From NCBI GenBank assembly GCA_946414505.1, contig CAMKOU010000002.1, positions 1 through 43,821 on the forward strand: a DNA stretch of 43,821 nt, read 5' to 3'. This document shows, piece after piece, positions 16,963 to 25,783 of this stretch (the first letter of the stretch is position 1; each line of letters opens with the position of its first letter). Position numbers and translations under genes: made by a program. The notes below the pieces were generated by a model. That model made no database searches, was not told where the DNA came from, and saw only the letters and a list, made by a program, of their open reading frames with translations. Source of the stretch: an uncultured Clostridia bacterium. GTDB lineage: Bacteria > Bacillota > Clostridia > Oscillospirales > Acutalibacteraceae.

Positions 16963-17835
16963 TCAGTCAACGTAATTGGCATAGAATTGCAGGTTGTTTT
17001 TGTCCACAACGAAAATTTCAAGCACCGCGTTGGTAACGCCGGTTTTTATTTTCATATCATACACCTTTGCGTCCAGCTGCGTGCAAAGCGTGTTCATCTT
17101 GTCGATCACCGCATTAAAATAATTCGCCTGTGAAGCGTCGTTGACGTCCGCGTTCACCGTGTACCGCGCGATCAGCGAGCCGTTTTCGGCGCTGACGGAG
17201 CCGGACATGTTGCTGTCCGCCGCATTGCGCAGGGTATCGATCAAGCCGCTGCTTTGCGCATATTCCATCAGCTTTTCTTCATCCGATTTCGGCGTGGTGG
17301 TCGCCGGCGGAATGGTGACGGGCGCAACAGTGGTGGGCGGTGCCGTGGTGGGCGCAACGGTGGTGGGCGGTGCCGTGGTGGTGGGCGCAGGCTGCGTGGT
17401 GGGCGGCGGCGGTATGGCGCCGGGTACCGCCGTACTGGCGGAAGCAGGCGCGGACGAAGCCGCAACGGTCGTCTCCGGCTCTATGACCAGCGGCGGCGTT
17501 GTTTTTTTGTTGCGCGGAGAGAGGGTGATGAACAGCGCGATGCCCGCCGCGATCAGCGTCAGCAGGATGATGATAATGATCATCACAGGCTTTTTGGAAC
17601 GCACTCTCTCGGCCTCTTCGTTGGTAAAATAGACTAAGTTTTTATCTATGGCGGCGTCCGGTTCATCCCCGTTCTTACCCTTTTTCTTTCTTTTGCCCGG
17701 TGCTTGTTCTTCTTCTTCGTCTTCTTCGTTTTTATTAAAAAAAACCACTAAATCCTGGTCAATGACGCTTGATTGATCTTCTTCATTATTGTTTACCGGT
17801 GGACGGTTGTTGTTGTTTCCGTCAGAATGATCCAT
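16963..17835 (-). CDS. Single-TM protein with Pro/Thr-rich stalk and extracellular domain similar to the kinase neighbours
   Basis: TM VMIIIIILLTLIAAGIALFITL; (PPTTVAPTTA) stalk; DEEKLMEYAQSSGLIDTLRNAADSN...TNAVLEIFVVDKNNLQFYANYVD. Confidence 0.7.
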   Translation of the reverse strand: MDHSDGNNNNRPPVNNNEEDQSSVIDQDLVVFFNKNEEDEEEEQAPGKRKKKGKNGDEPDAAIDKNLVYFTNEEAERVRSKKPVMIIIIILLTLIAAGIALFITLSPRNKKTTPPLVIEPETTVAASSAPASASTAVPGAIPPPPTTQPAPTTTAPPTTVAPTTAPPTTVAPVTIPPATTTPKSDEEKLMEYAQSSGLIDTLRNAADSNMSGSVSAENGSLIARYTVNADVNDASQANYFNAVIDKMNTLCTQLDAKVYDMKIKTGVTNAVLEIFVVDKNNLQFYANYVD

Positions 17836-18010
17836 TCGATTTCCTCCATATTTTTCTGTTCAGCTGATACTACGCTAATTCTATTATATACGATTCTGCC
17901 GATAAATGCAATCCTTTTACAAAAAAATGCCTTTACAAAATCCAAGCAGACGGTCCGCTGTCCCGTTTCGCCGATGCGCGCAACCGTGTCCTTCGCGCCA
18001 GCAAAACGCA

Positions 18011-18064
18011 TGAAGAGATCCCCCTGCCGAACAACCGTTGGTCGTTGACGAGGGGGATCTCTTT
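18011..18064. terminator. Hairpin beyond the 3' end of the heptad-repeat protein gene
   Basis: GAGATCCCCCT...AGGGGGATCTCTTT. Confidence 0.5.
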
Positions 18065-18103
18065 GTCACAGGCGGTTCCGCGAAAACCAAATGCGGTATT
18101 GCC

Positions 18104-20476
18104 TTATTTTTTCTTGGAAGCGGCGTCGGACTTGACCGCGTCGGTCTTAAAGACGAAATTCACCTTTCCGTCGGTATGATCCGCCGTTCCGCTGAACGAC
18201 TGATAGTGCTTGGACGCGTTCACCATCGCCTTGAGACGGTCGGTCAGCGATTTCAAATCGCCGTTTACCGCCTTTACGAGCGCACCGGTGCCTTCCTTTT
18301 TCAGCTTTTCCATGCCGCCGTCGAGCTGCTGCGCACCGGTTTGCAGCTTGGTTACGCCGTCTGTGAGCGTGCCTGTGCCGTTGAGCAGCGCGGCAACGCC
18401 GTCAAACAGCGACACCGCGCCGAACGTGAGGGTGTCCGCGCCTGTCTTTAAAGCGTCGGTGCCGGTTTTGAGCGCGCCGGCGCCGTCCTTGAGCGTACCT
18501 GCGCCGGTTTTCAGCTGCGCCGTGCCGGTTTTCAGCTGCGCCGCGCCGCCGGCAAGACCGGCAGTGCCATCCTTCAGGCTGAAGGTGCCGTTCAGGATCT
18601 CCTGTGCGCCGCTGTTTGCCTGGTTGACGCCGTTGGTGTAGGCGATCACGCCCTGATAGAAGGTGTTGTAGCTGTCGAGCTGCGCCTTGAGCGACTCCAG
18701 CGCCTGTCTGCCGCCTGCCGCCTGCGCCTCCGCCTGTGCGATCTGCGCCTGCACCTCCTCGCTTTGCATGTTGCTGTCGATCAGCGCGGTGATCTGCGTC
18801 TCGGTGTTGGCGGCAATGACGTCCGCCATTTGTGTCATTTGCGCCGCCACGCCCGCGCTGATTTGCGCCTGCACGTCCTCGGCGATCTGTCCTGCGGCAA
18901 CGGCGGCGGCGTAGGTGTCGCTGTCCATATCCAGCCCTGCCGCTGCCAGCACGCCGTCTGTCACCTGCTTGCGCACCTGCGCTTCCACCGCCTGCGCGAT
19001 CACCTCACGCTGACTGTTGACCGTGGCGCTGACGGTGGCGCGTGCCGTATCGCAGGCGCGCTGATGCACCGCCTCGGCGCTGAGGGTTTTCAGCAGGCCG
19101 TTCAGCACCTCGGCATAGGTGTCAACGGTGAGCGGCTCCGCTGTCACGCCTGCCGCCGCGAGCTGCTTGTCGGCTTCCGCCAAAAAGGTGTCGAACACCT
19201 GCTTGGCGCCGCCCGTCAGGGTGCTGCTGTTAGAGGAGATGGTGCTGAGACCGCTTGCCAGCGTGCCGATATAGCCCTGCAAGGTCGCCACGCCGCTGTC
19301 CACCGCACCGGCGCCGCCCTGCAGATCGCCTGCGCCGGCGTCCAGTGACAGCACGCCGTTTTGCAGCGTGCCGGCGCCGTCGTTGAGGGCAGCCGCGCCG
19401 TTTGCCACATCACCGGCGCCCGACGACAACGCACCGCTGCCGTCCCTGAGCTGTGCCGCGCCGTTAAAGAGCTGCTGCACGCCGTCGATCAGATCGCCCG
19501 ACTTGTTGAGCAGGGTGCTCAGCCCCTGATACAGCTGCGACGAACCGTCTGCGAGCTTGTCAACACCGCCGGTCAGCTCCTTTAGCTTATCCTTCAGCTC
19601 GGTCACCTTGCCGTCGAGCTTGGAGACGTCGATGTCGCCGAACAGGTCGTTGGTCGCCACAGTGAGGGTGGTCGCCAGCTCAAAATCCTGCACGTCGGCG
19701 GTGATCTCCACCGTGGCGGGCAGCTCCAGCTGCGCCTTGTCGATGCCGAGGGTCTCCTGCACGCCGGGCAGCGCAAAGCCTGCCACATAGGTGTGGCTGC
19801 CGTCGTTGAGCACCTTGCCGTTGGACACGGTGACGTTGGTAAACCGTTCGCTGTCGAGCATCATGCCCGTCATCATGACAAAGGGCACGTATATTTTTTC
19901 GGTTTTGCCGCCGATTTTCACTTCCTCATATTGGCGGTTTTGATAGGTAAACACCATTTTCAGCCTGCCGCTTTTGCCTGCCAGCTCGGCGGGCGCGATC
20001 GCCTTGCCGTCGAGCAGGTACTGAACGGAAACGCCCACGGGCAGCGGCACGTCGGACACGCCCTGATAATAGATATCCTTGCCGCCGGCGTTCCATTCCA
20101 CCATCTTTTGCTCGTCGAGGGTGTAGGTTTCGTCGCCCTTGGTGGTTTCGATGTCGCTGAGGTTGGATTTGTCGGCGACCTTTTCCGCCTTGCCGGGGTT
20201 TTGGATCCAGTCGCTGACGATCACCTTTTTCGGTGCGCCGTTGGCGTCGGCAATGACATACACGGTTTCCTCCTTGGAAAACCGGTCGCTTGTCGGCGCG
20301 GCGGCAGGCGCGGCAGCAGACGGCGCTTGTTCGGCAGCGGCGGCGGGCTGCGTTTGTTCCGTTCCGGCGGAATAAGCGGTGGTGCCGATCACGCTGCACA
20401 TCAAGGTGACAGCCATGGTTGCCGAGAGGATCCTCGGCAGGTATTTTTTGATCTCTTTTTGATTACGCATGGTCAT
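18104..20476 (-). CDS. Secreted/membrane-associated Leu-x-x-Gly heptad-repeat protein (YhgE/Pip-like coiled coil)
   Basis: Repeats LRDGSGALSSGAGDVANGAAALNDGAGTLQNG and LKTGTAQLKTGAGTLKDGAGALKTG; N-terminal signal-like segment; overlaps the MMPL gene by 14 bp. Confidence 0.82.
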   Translation of the reverse strand: MTMRNQKEIKKYLPRILSATMAVTLMCSVIGTTAYSAGTEQTQPAAAAEQAPSAAAPAAAPTSDRFSKEETVYVIADANGAPKKVIVSDWIQNPGKAEKVADKSNLSDIETTKGDETYTLDEQKMVEWNAGGKDIYYQGVSDVPLPVGVSVQYLLDGKAIAPAELAGKSGRLKMVFTYQNRQYEEVKIGGKTEKIYVPFVMMTGMMLDSERFTNVTVSNGKVLNDGSHTYVAGFALPGVQETLGIDKAQLELPATVEITADVQDFELATTLTVATNDLFGDIDVSKLDGKVTELKDKLKELTGGVDKLADGSSQLYQGLSTLLNKSGDLIDGVQQLFNGAAQLRDGSGALSSGAGDVANGAAALNDGAGTLQNGVLSLDAGAGDLQGGAGAVDSGVATLQGYIGTLASGLSTISSNSSTLTGGAKQVFDTFLAEADKQLAAAGVTAEPLTVDTYAEVLNGLLKTLSAEAVHQRACDTARATVSATVNSQREVIAQAVEAQVRKQVTDGVLAAAGLDMDSDTYAAAVAAGQIAEDVQAQISAGVAAQMTQMADVIAANTETQITALIDSNMQSEEVQAQIAQAEAQAAGGRQALESLKAQLDSYNTFYQGVIAYTNGVNQANSGAQEILNGTFSLKDGTAGLAGGAAQLKTGTAQLKTGAGTLKDGAGALKTGTDALKTGADTLTFGAVSLFDGVAALLNGTGTLTDGVTKLQTGAQQLDGGMEKLKKEGTGALVKAVNGDLKSLTDRLKAMVNASKHYQSFSGTADHTDGKVNFVFKTDAVKSDAASKKK

Positions 20477-22559
20477 TTCCCTCCACAGTTGTTTTTTTCG
20501 GTTTGAAGCCGAGGGTCGTTACGCCGATCACCTTGTCAAACAGCATAAACATCGCCGGCAGGATCAAGATGACGCAGAACATGCTGATGATCGCGCCGCG
20601 CGCCATCAGTGCGCACAGCGAGCCGATCATGTCCACCTCGGAATAGACTGCCACACCGACCGTCGCCGCAAACAGTCCCATCGCGCTGACGATGACCGAG
20701 GGGATCGAGGCGGCAAGCGCGGTTTTGACGGCGGTGCGCTTGTCGTTGCCGTGCGCACGCTCCTTTTTGTAGCGCGTCGTCATCAAAATGGCGTAGTCCA
20801 CGGTGGCGCCGAGCTGGATGGTGCTGATGCAGATCGGCGCGATAAACGGCAGCGATTCGCCCATATAGTGCGGCAGACCGAGGTTGATGAAAATGGCAAG
20901 CTCGATGACCGCCACCAAAATAACAGGCAGCGAAATGCTTTTTTCCACCAGGATAATGATGATAAAGATCGCGATGATCGAGATGGTGTTGACGGTGGCA
21001 AAGTCCACCGAGGTGATTTGGATGAGGTCGTTGGTACATGCCGCCTCGCCCACCAGCAAGCCATCGGGGTCGTACCGCTTGATGATGGTGTTCAGCGCGT
21101 CCACCTGCCTGCCCATTTCAGGGGTGGCGGTGCGGTATTCGGAGCTGAGCAGCATCAGCTCCCAGCGGTCGCTTTTCAAGATCTCTTTGACGGAATCGGG
21201 CAAAAACGCCTCAGGCATGGAGGGCCCGACCAGGCTTTCCAGACCGATGCAAAACTTGATGCCGTCGGTCTGCTGCATTTCCGCCTGCATTTGGCGAACG
21301 TCTTTGGCAGGCAGTTGGGCGTTGACCAGCACCATGTGCGTGCTGCCCATTTGAAATTCCTCCTCGAGCTTGGTGTTGGCGATCACGTTGGGCATATCCT
21401 TGGGCAGACTGCGCGACAAATCGTAGTACACCTCGCTGTTGGTTTGCTGATAGCCGAAATACGACGGCACCGCCAGCGCCGCAAACAAAATGAGGAACAC
21501 CGGAAAGATGCGCACAATGACGCCTGCCAGCTTGTTGACCGGCGGCAGCAGCGCCCGGTGCATGGTTTTTTCGAGCGGACGGTCGAGCACCAAAATCAGC
21601 GAAGGCAGCACCGTGACGCAGCCCAGCACGCCCAGCACCACGCCCTTTGCCATGACGATGCCCAAGTCCCTGCCGAGCGTAAAGGTCATGAAGCACAGCG
21701 CGATAAAGCCGGCAACGGTGGTGACGGAGCTGCCCAGCACCGAGGTGAAGGTCTCCTTGATGGCGTGCGCCATCGCCTCGCCGTGGTCGTCATACTGCCG
21801 CTTGTGTTCGCCGTAGCTGTGCCACAAAAAAATCGAGTAGTCCATGGTGACCGCCAGCTGCAGCACCGCCGACAGCGCCTTGGTGATGTAGGAAATTTCG
21901 CCCAGAAAGTAGTTGGAGCCGAGGTTGAGCAAAATGGCAACGCCGATGCTCGCCAAAAACACCAACGGGATCAGCCAGTTGTCCATAAACAGCAGCATAG
22001 CGGCGACCGCCAGCACTACCGCAATGGCAACATACACCGCCTCCTCGCGCTCGCACAGGTCGCGCAGGTCGGTGATCATCGCCGAAATGCCCGACACCAG
22101 GCACTGCCTGCCTGCTATTTGACGGATGTGCGCAATGGCGTCCATGGTTTCGTCGGCGGAGCTGGAGGTGTCGAAAAACACCGCCACCAGCGTGTCGTCC
22201 CCGGCGTTAAAGGCATTGTAAAGGTCGTCGGGCAGCAGCTCCTTGGGAATGACGCCCCCGGAAATATCGCTGTACGCCAACACGCTGGCAACATGGTCGA
22301 CCTCCTTGACCTCCTCCGCCACTGCGGCGATATCCTTTTCGTCCAACTTTTCAAAAATCAAAAAAGAAAACGCACCCTTGCCAAAGTCCTCGAGCATGTA
22401 CCTTTGCCCCTTCACAGTGTCAAGCGAATCGGGCAAATAGTTGAGCATGTCGTAGTTGACCCTTGTAAACAGCATTCCCAGCACGGCGGGAATGAGCAGC
22501 AAAAGTGCGGTGATCAAAATGGCAACGCGGCATTTAACCACCGCTTTCCCCAGTTTCAT
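20463..22559 (-). CDS. MMPL/RND-family exporter
   Basis: Two repeated TM bundles, e.g. AVTMDYSIFLWHSYGEHKRQYDDHGEAMAHAIKETFTSVLGSSVTTVAGFIAL and GATVDYAILMTTRYKKERAHGNDKRTAVKTALAASIPSVIVSAMGLF. Confidence 0.92.
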   Translation of the reverse strand: MKLGKAVVKCRVAILITALLLLIPAVLGMLFTRVNYDMLNYLPDSLDTVKGQRYMLEDFGKGAFSFLIFEKLDEKDIAAVAEEVKEVDHVASVLAYSDISGGVIPKELLPDDLYNAFNAGDDTLVAVFFDTSSSADETMDAIAHIRQIAGRQCLVSGISAMITDLRDLCEREEAVYVAIAVVLAVAAMLLFMDNWLIPLVFLASIGVAILLNLGSNYFLGEISYITKALSAVLQLAVTMDYSIFLWHSYGEHKRQYDDHGEAMAHAIKETFTSVLGSSVTTVAGFIALCFMTFTLGRDLGIVMAKGVVLGVLGCVTVLPSLILVLDRPLEKTMHRALLPPVNKLAGVIVRIFPVFLILFAALAVPSYFGYQQTNSEVYYDLSRSLPKDMPNVIANTKLEEEFQMGSTHMVLVNAQLPAKDVRQMQAEMQQTDGIKFCIGLESLVGPSMPEAFLPDSVKEILKSDRWELMLLSSEYRTATPEMGRQVDALNTIIKRYDPDGLLVGEAACTNDLIQITSVDFATVNTISIIAIFIIIILVEKSISLPVILVAVIELAIFINLGLPHYMGESLPFIAPICISTIQLGATVDYAILMTTRYKKERAHGNDKRTAVKTALAASIPSVIVSAMGLFAATVGVAVYSEVDMIGSLCALMARGAIISMFCVILILPAMFMLFDKVIGVTTLGFKPKKTTVEGNDHA

Positions 22560-22841
22560 TACGATTCTCCTTCCGTTTTACTCCTCTTTCATTATAGGAT
22601 CCCGGGCGAAAAAAGGAAACGTACAGTTTTCACCGGATGCACGTTTTTTAGGCATTCTTTGTATTCTGCACAAACGGCGGCAAACGGCGATTTTTCCCAT
22701 TCGGATGCGGTTTTTGGAGAAGTTGGACGGATTGTGCCGAAGATTTCCCGAAATTTTTGTGGAAATGCGCTTGCAATCTTTTCGAGACTGTGTTATATTT
22801 ATCGTATGGAACATATCCAAAATTAGACAAGGAGGAATTAT

Positions 22842-23738
22842 ATGAAATTCACTCAAAGCTCCATCAAAAAGTATGTAGCAGAATGCATCGGCACCATGGT
22901 TTTGGTTGTGTTTGGCTGCGGCACCGCTATGCTGCTCGGCCCCGGCACCTCCGCCGCCGCGTATTTTGCCACTGCCGTCGCGTTTGGCTTGGCGATCGTC
23001 GCCATGGCGTACAGCGTGGGCAACATTTCGGGCTGTCATGTCAATCCTGCCGTATCGCTGGCAGTGTATTTGAACGGCGGCTTGAGCCTGTCCGATTTTA
23101 TCGGCTATTTGATTTCGCAGTTTGCGGGCGCGCTGGTGGGCAGCGGCGTTTTGGCGCTGATTTTCGGTTTGGGCGGCGTTGCCGACAGAACCGGCACCTA
23201 TGAAGTCTTTAACGGCTTCGAGGAATTCAGCCTGAACGGTTTCGGCGCCAACACCATGGCAGGCGTCAACGACAACCACCTCGCCGGCTTTATCGTCGAG
23301 ATCGTCCTCACCTTTGTATTTGTGCTTGCCATTTTGGGCGTCACCTCCAAAAAAGCAAAGCACGGCTCGTTTGGCGGCGTGGTCATCGGTCTGTCGCTGA
23401 CACTGGTACATTTGCTCGGTATCGGCTTGACCGGCACCTCTGTCAACCCTGCGCGCAGCTTCGGTCCTGCGTTCTGCGCTATGTTCGGCGGCAACTTCAC
23501 CCCGATGGTATGCCTGTGGGCGTTTATTCTCGGTCCTGCCATCGGCGCAGCGCTGGCAGCGTTTGTGTACAAATATCTGGAAGGCGGTCAGTCTGACGAA
23601 GCACACGCCGCTCCCCAGTCTGCTCCGCGCACGGCACCGCGCACCGCGCCCCGTACCGCTCCGCGCACCGCACCCCGTACCGCGCCCCGCACGGCGCCCC
23701 GTACCGCTCCCCCAAGCGAAGAAACCGAAAGCGAATAA
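22842..23738 (+). CDS. MIP-family aquaporin/glycerol channel with (RTAP)n C-terminal tail
   Basis: SGCHVNPAVSLAVYLNG and GTSVNPARSFGPAF NPA boxes; tail PRTAPRTAPRTAPRTAPRTAPRTAPRTAPPSEETESE. Confidence 0.92.
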   Translation: MKFTQSSIKKYVAECIGTMVLVVFGCGTAMLLGPGTSAAAYFATAVAFGLAIVAMAYSVGNISGCHVNPAVSLAVYLNGGLSLSDFIGYLISQFAGALVGSGVLALIFGLGGVADRTGTYEVFNGFEEFSLNGFGANTMAGVNDNHLAGFIVEIVLTFVFVLAILGVTSKKAKHGSFGGVVIGLSLTLVHLLGIGLTGTSVNPARSFGPAFCAMFGGNFTPMVCLWAFILGPAIGAALAAFVYKYLEGGQSDEAHAAPQSAPRTAPRTAPRTAPRTAPRTAPRTAPRTAPPSEETESE

Positions 23739-23753
23739 TATTTGACGCATCAA

Positions 23754-23788
23754 ACGGTCAGACAGCACACGCTGCCTGACCGTTTTTC
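23754..23788. terminator. Terminator downstream of the aquaporin gene
   Basis: CGGTCAGACAGCACACGCTGCCTGACCGTTTTTCTTT. Confidence 0.8.
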
Positions 23789-23805
23789 TTTCGGCAATAC
23801 CGCTT

Positions 23806-24747
23806 CTACGCCAAGCTTTGCAGCTGCGCGATCTCGTCCTTCATCCGCTTTGCCAAAAGCTTGATCAGCTTTTCGCCTGCAATGCCGTTTTGCGCATAGC
23901 CGCCGTCTGCGAGCAGCTGATTGACATTGGTGCGCGTGCCCTCGCCAAACCAGCCGTTTTCGTCCATGCCCTTGCGCACGATGCCCATTTGACGGGCGAG
24001 CAGCAGCAGCTCCTTGAGCGCCAGCACGCCGTCGCTGTGGTCGTCCATGCGAAATCCTGTGCTGTCGAGCACCTTGTCAGATGTTTTCCAGCCGTTGTAG
24101 CCGCCGTCCCGGATGATCGCGGGATAGTCCCGGTAGCATTTGTCCTTATCCACCACGCCCACGCCGGGAATGCTGTTGCTCTCCAAATAATTCGTTTCGC
24201 CGCCGTACTGCCACATGCCCATGTTGCTGCCGTCGTAGTCGGGGCGTTTCCACCACTGCGCAAACCACAAGTCACAGCTGTTGAGCACCTCGGCGGAAAT
24301 ATAGCGCCTGATCTCCTCCAAGCCCGTGTAAATCATCGGGTAGTAGCCCGCCTTGCGCATTTCCTCCACAAAGGTTTTACAGACGTTGTTGATGTTGGCA
24401 AAGGTCAGTCCGCCGTGCCGTTGCTTGTAGCCGTCGGCGTCCTCCATGTCGATCGCCACGGGCAGCGTCGGGCGCTTGCCCTTGAGCAGCCGCAGCACAT
24501 GCCGCGCCTCGCTTTTGGCGTCCTCCGTGCTGAGCGCGTAGGAATAAAGATATGCTCCCCACGGAATGCCGAGCGCCTCGCATTGCCGGACGTTGTTTTC
24601 AAACTGCGTGTCGTCCTGCACACGGATGTCGCTGCCGTAGCCGCAGCGCAGCATGGCAAATTCGTAGCCGGCGTCTTTGATTTTTTGCATATCGACCGCG
24701 CCGTTGAGCGACGACAGATCGACGCCCTTTTTTCCCGATAAACCCAT
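23806..24747 (-). CDS. GH25-family lysozyme with C-terminal peptidoglycan-binding-like region, no signal peptide
   Basis: KGVDLSSLNGAVDMQKIKDAGYEFAMLRCGYG...PVAIDMEDADGYKQ...PMIYTGLEE...CDLWFAQWWKRPDYDGSNMGMWQYGG; start at ATG after GGGAGAGTGGAA. Confidence 0.88.
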   Translation of the reverse strand: MGLSGKKGVDLSSLNGAVDMQKIKDAGYEFAMLRCGYGSDIRVQDDTQFENNVRQCEALGIPWGAYLYSYALSTEDAKSEARHVLRLLKGKRPTLPVAIDMEDADGYKQRHGGLTFANINNVCKTFVEEMRKAGYYPMIYTGLEEIRRYISAEVLNSCDLWFAQWWKRPDYDGSNMGMWQYGGETNYLESNSIPGVGVVDKDKCYRDYPAIIRDGGYNGWKTSDKVLDSTGFRMDDHSDGVLALKELLLLARQMGIVRKGMDENGWFGEGTRTNVNQLLADGGYAQNGIAGEKLIKLLAKRMKDEIAQLQSLA

Positions 24748-24872
24748 TTCCACTCTCCCTTTTCGTTTTGAAAGCTTTTTCACGTCCTGCTATAGTGTAT
24801 GCCGGGAGCAGCATTCGGTGCATCCCTCTCCGCCAAACAGGCGCGGCGACGGCAGCAGACGCAGGCGCGACG

Positions 24873-25026
24873 CCTTTTTCTTTTTCTTCTTCTTCCTTTT
24901 CTTTTTCCTTTTCTTCTTCTTCTTCTTTTTCTTCTTCTTTTTCTTCGGTTGTTTGGCTTGTTTTCGGTTGTGTTTCGGTTGTGTTTCGGTTGTTCTGGGT
25001 TGTTTTCGGTTGTTTTCGGTTGTTTT
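24873..25026. repeat. Polypyrimidine tract (24873-24946) followed by TTGTKTTTCGG tandem units
   Basis: 74-nt run of C/T only, then TTGTGTTTCGG/TTGTTTTCGG units of 10-11 bp. Confidence 0.9.
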
Positions 25027-25037
25027 TTACGGCGCGG

Positions 25038-25066
25038 CTTGCAAGTTGCGGCAAAGCCTGCTATAA
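25038..25066 (+). promoter_or_regulatory. Promoter of the TIGR01440 gene
   Basis: TTGCAA-N17-TATAAT. Confidence 0.65.
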
Positions 25067-25086
25067 TAGCCACAGGAGATGATACC

Positions 25087-25623
25087 ATGAACAGAGAACT
25101 ATATAATCAGGCAAAACAGGCAGCAGAGGAGATCGTGGCAGCCGCCGGACTGCAACAGGGACAGATCCTCGTTGTCGGCTGCTCGTCCAGCGAGGTGGCA
25201 GGCGGCGTGATCGGTCACGATTCCAGCGTGGAAACCGCCGAGGCGGTGTTTGCCGGCATATACGACGTATTGCAGGAAAAGGGCATTTTCCTCGCGGCGC
25301 AGTGCTGCGAGCACCTCAACCGCGCGATTTGTGTGGAGCGCGCGGCGGTGCCGGGGGCGGAAATCGTGTGCGTGGTGCCGCAGCCAAAGGCAGGCGGTTC
25401 GTTTGCCGCCACCGCCTACCGCACCTTCCGGGAGCCCGTGATGGTGGAGGAGATCAAAGCCGACGCCGGGCTGGACATCGGCGGCACGCTGATCGGGATG
25501 CACCTGAAACGCGTGGCGGTGCCCGTCAGACTGTCGCTCGACCACATCGGCAGCGCGATTTTGCTCGCCGCAAGGACTCGCCCGAAATACATCGGCGGCG
25601 AACGGGCGGTTTACAATGCGTAA
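25087..25623 (+). CDS. TIGR01440/UPF0340 family protein (YwlG-like)
   Basis: VVGCSSSEVAGGVIGHDSSVETAEAVFAGIYDVLQEKGIFLAAQCCEHLNRAICVERA...DIGGTLIGMHLKRVAVPVRL. Confidence 0.88.
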   Translation: MNRELYNQAKQAAEEIVAAAGLQQGQILVVGCSSSEVAGGVIGHDSSVETAEAVFAGIYDVLQEKGIFLAAQCCEHLNRAICVERAAVPGAEIVCVVPQPKAGGSFAATAYRTFREPVMVEEIKADAGLDIGGTLIGMHLKRVAVPVRLSLDHIGSAILLAARTRPKYIGGERAVYNA

Positions 25624-25783
25624 TGCGTAATGCGTAATGAAATGAAGAGGAAACGTTTGTGGTTTCAGACCTGCGTTTCCTCTTTCCTATGAAAAGGGAC
25701 GTGTCAAAAATAACACGCCCCTTATTTATATGCAGTTTTCCAAAAGCGATAATTACGCATTACGCATTACGAATTACGCATTA
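25615..25783. repeat. Inverted element bounded by TAATGCG heptamer arrays
   Basis: AATGCGTAATGCGTAATGCGTAATG at 25615-25639 versus AATTACGCATTACGCATTACGAATTACGCATTA at 25751-25783; two hairpins between. Confidence 0.85.

Noticed and set aside
17281-17440. Possible CRISPR or minisatellite (GGTGGGCGGTGCCGTGGTGGGCGC units)
   Set aside because: The repeats encode the PPTTVAPTTA stalk of a membrane protein; no spacer-repeat structure and no cas genes in the window.
20469-22826. 785-aa plus-strand ORF opposite the MMPL gene
   Set aside because: His/Arg/Gln-rich low-complexity translation, antisense to a well-supported MMPL CDS; a shadow ORF caused by codon bias.
24599-25054. 151-aa minus-strand ORF with KEEEKEEEEEKEKEK run
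   Set aside because: Created by the polypyrimidine and TTGTTTTCGG repeats and overlapping the GH25 start; no independent coding evidence.
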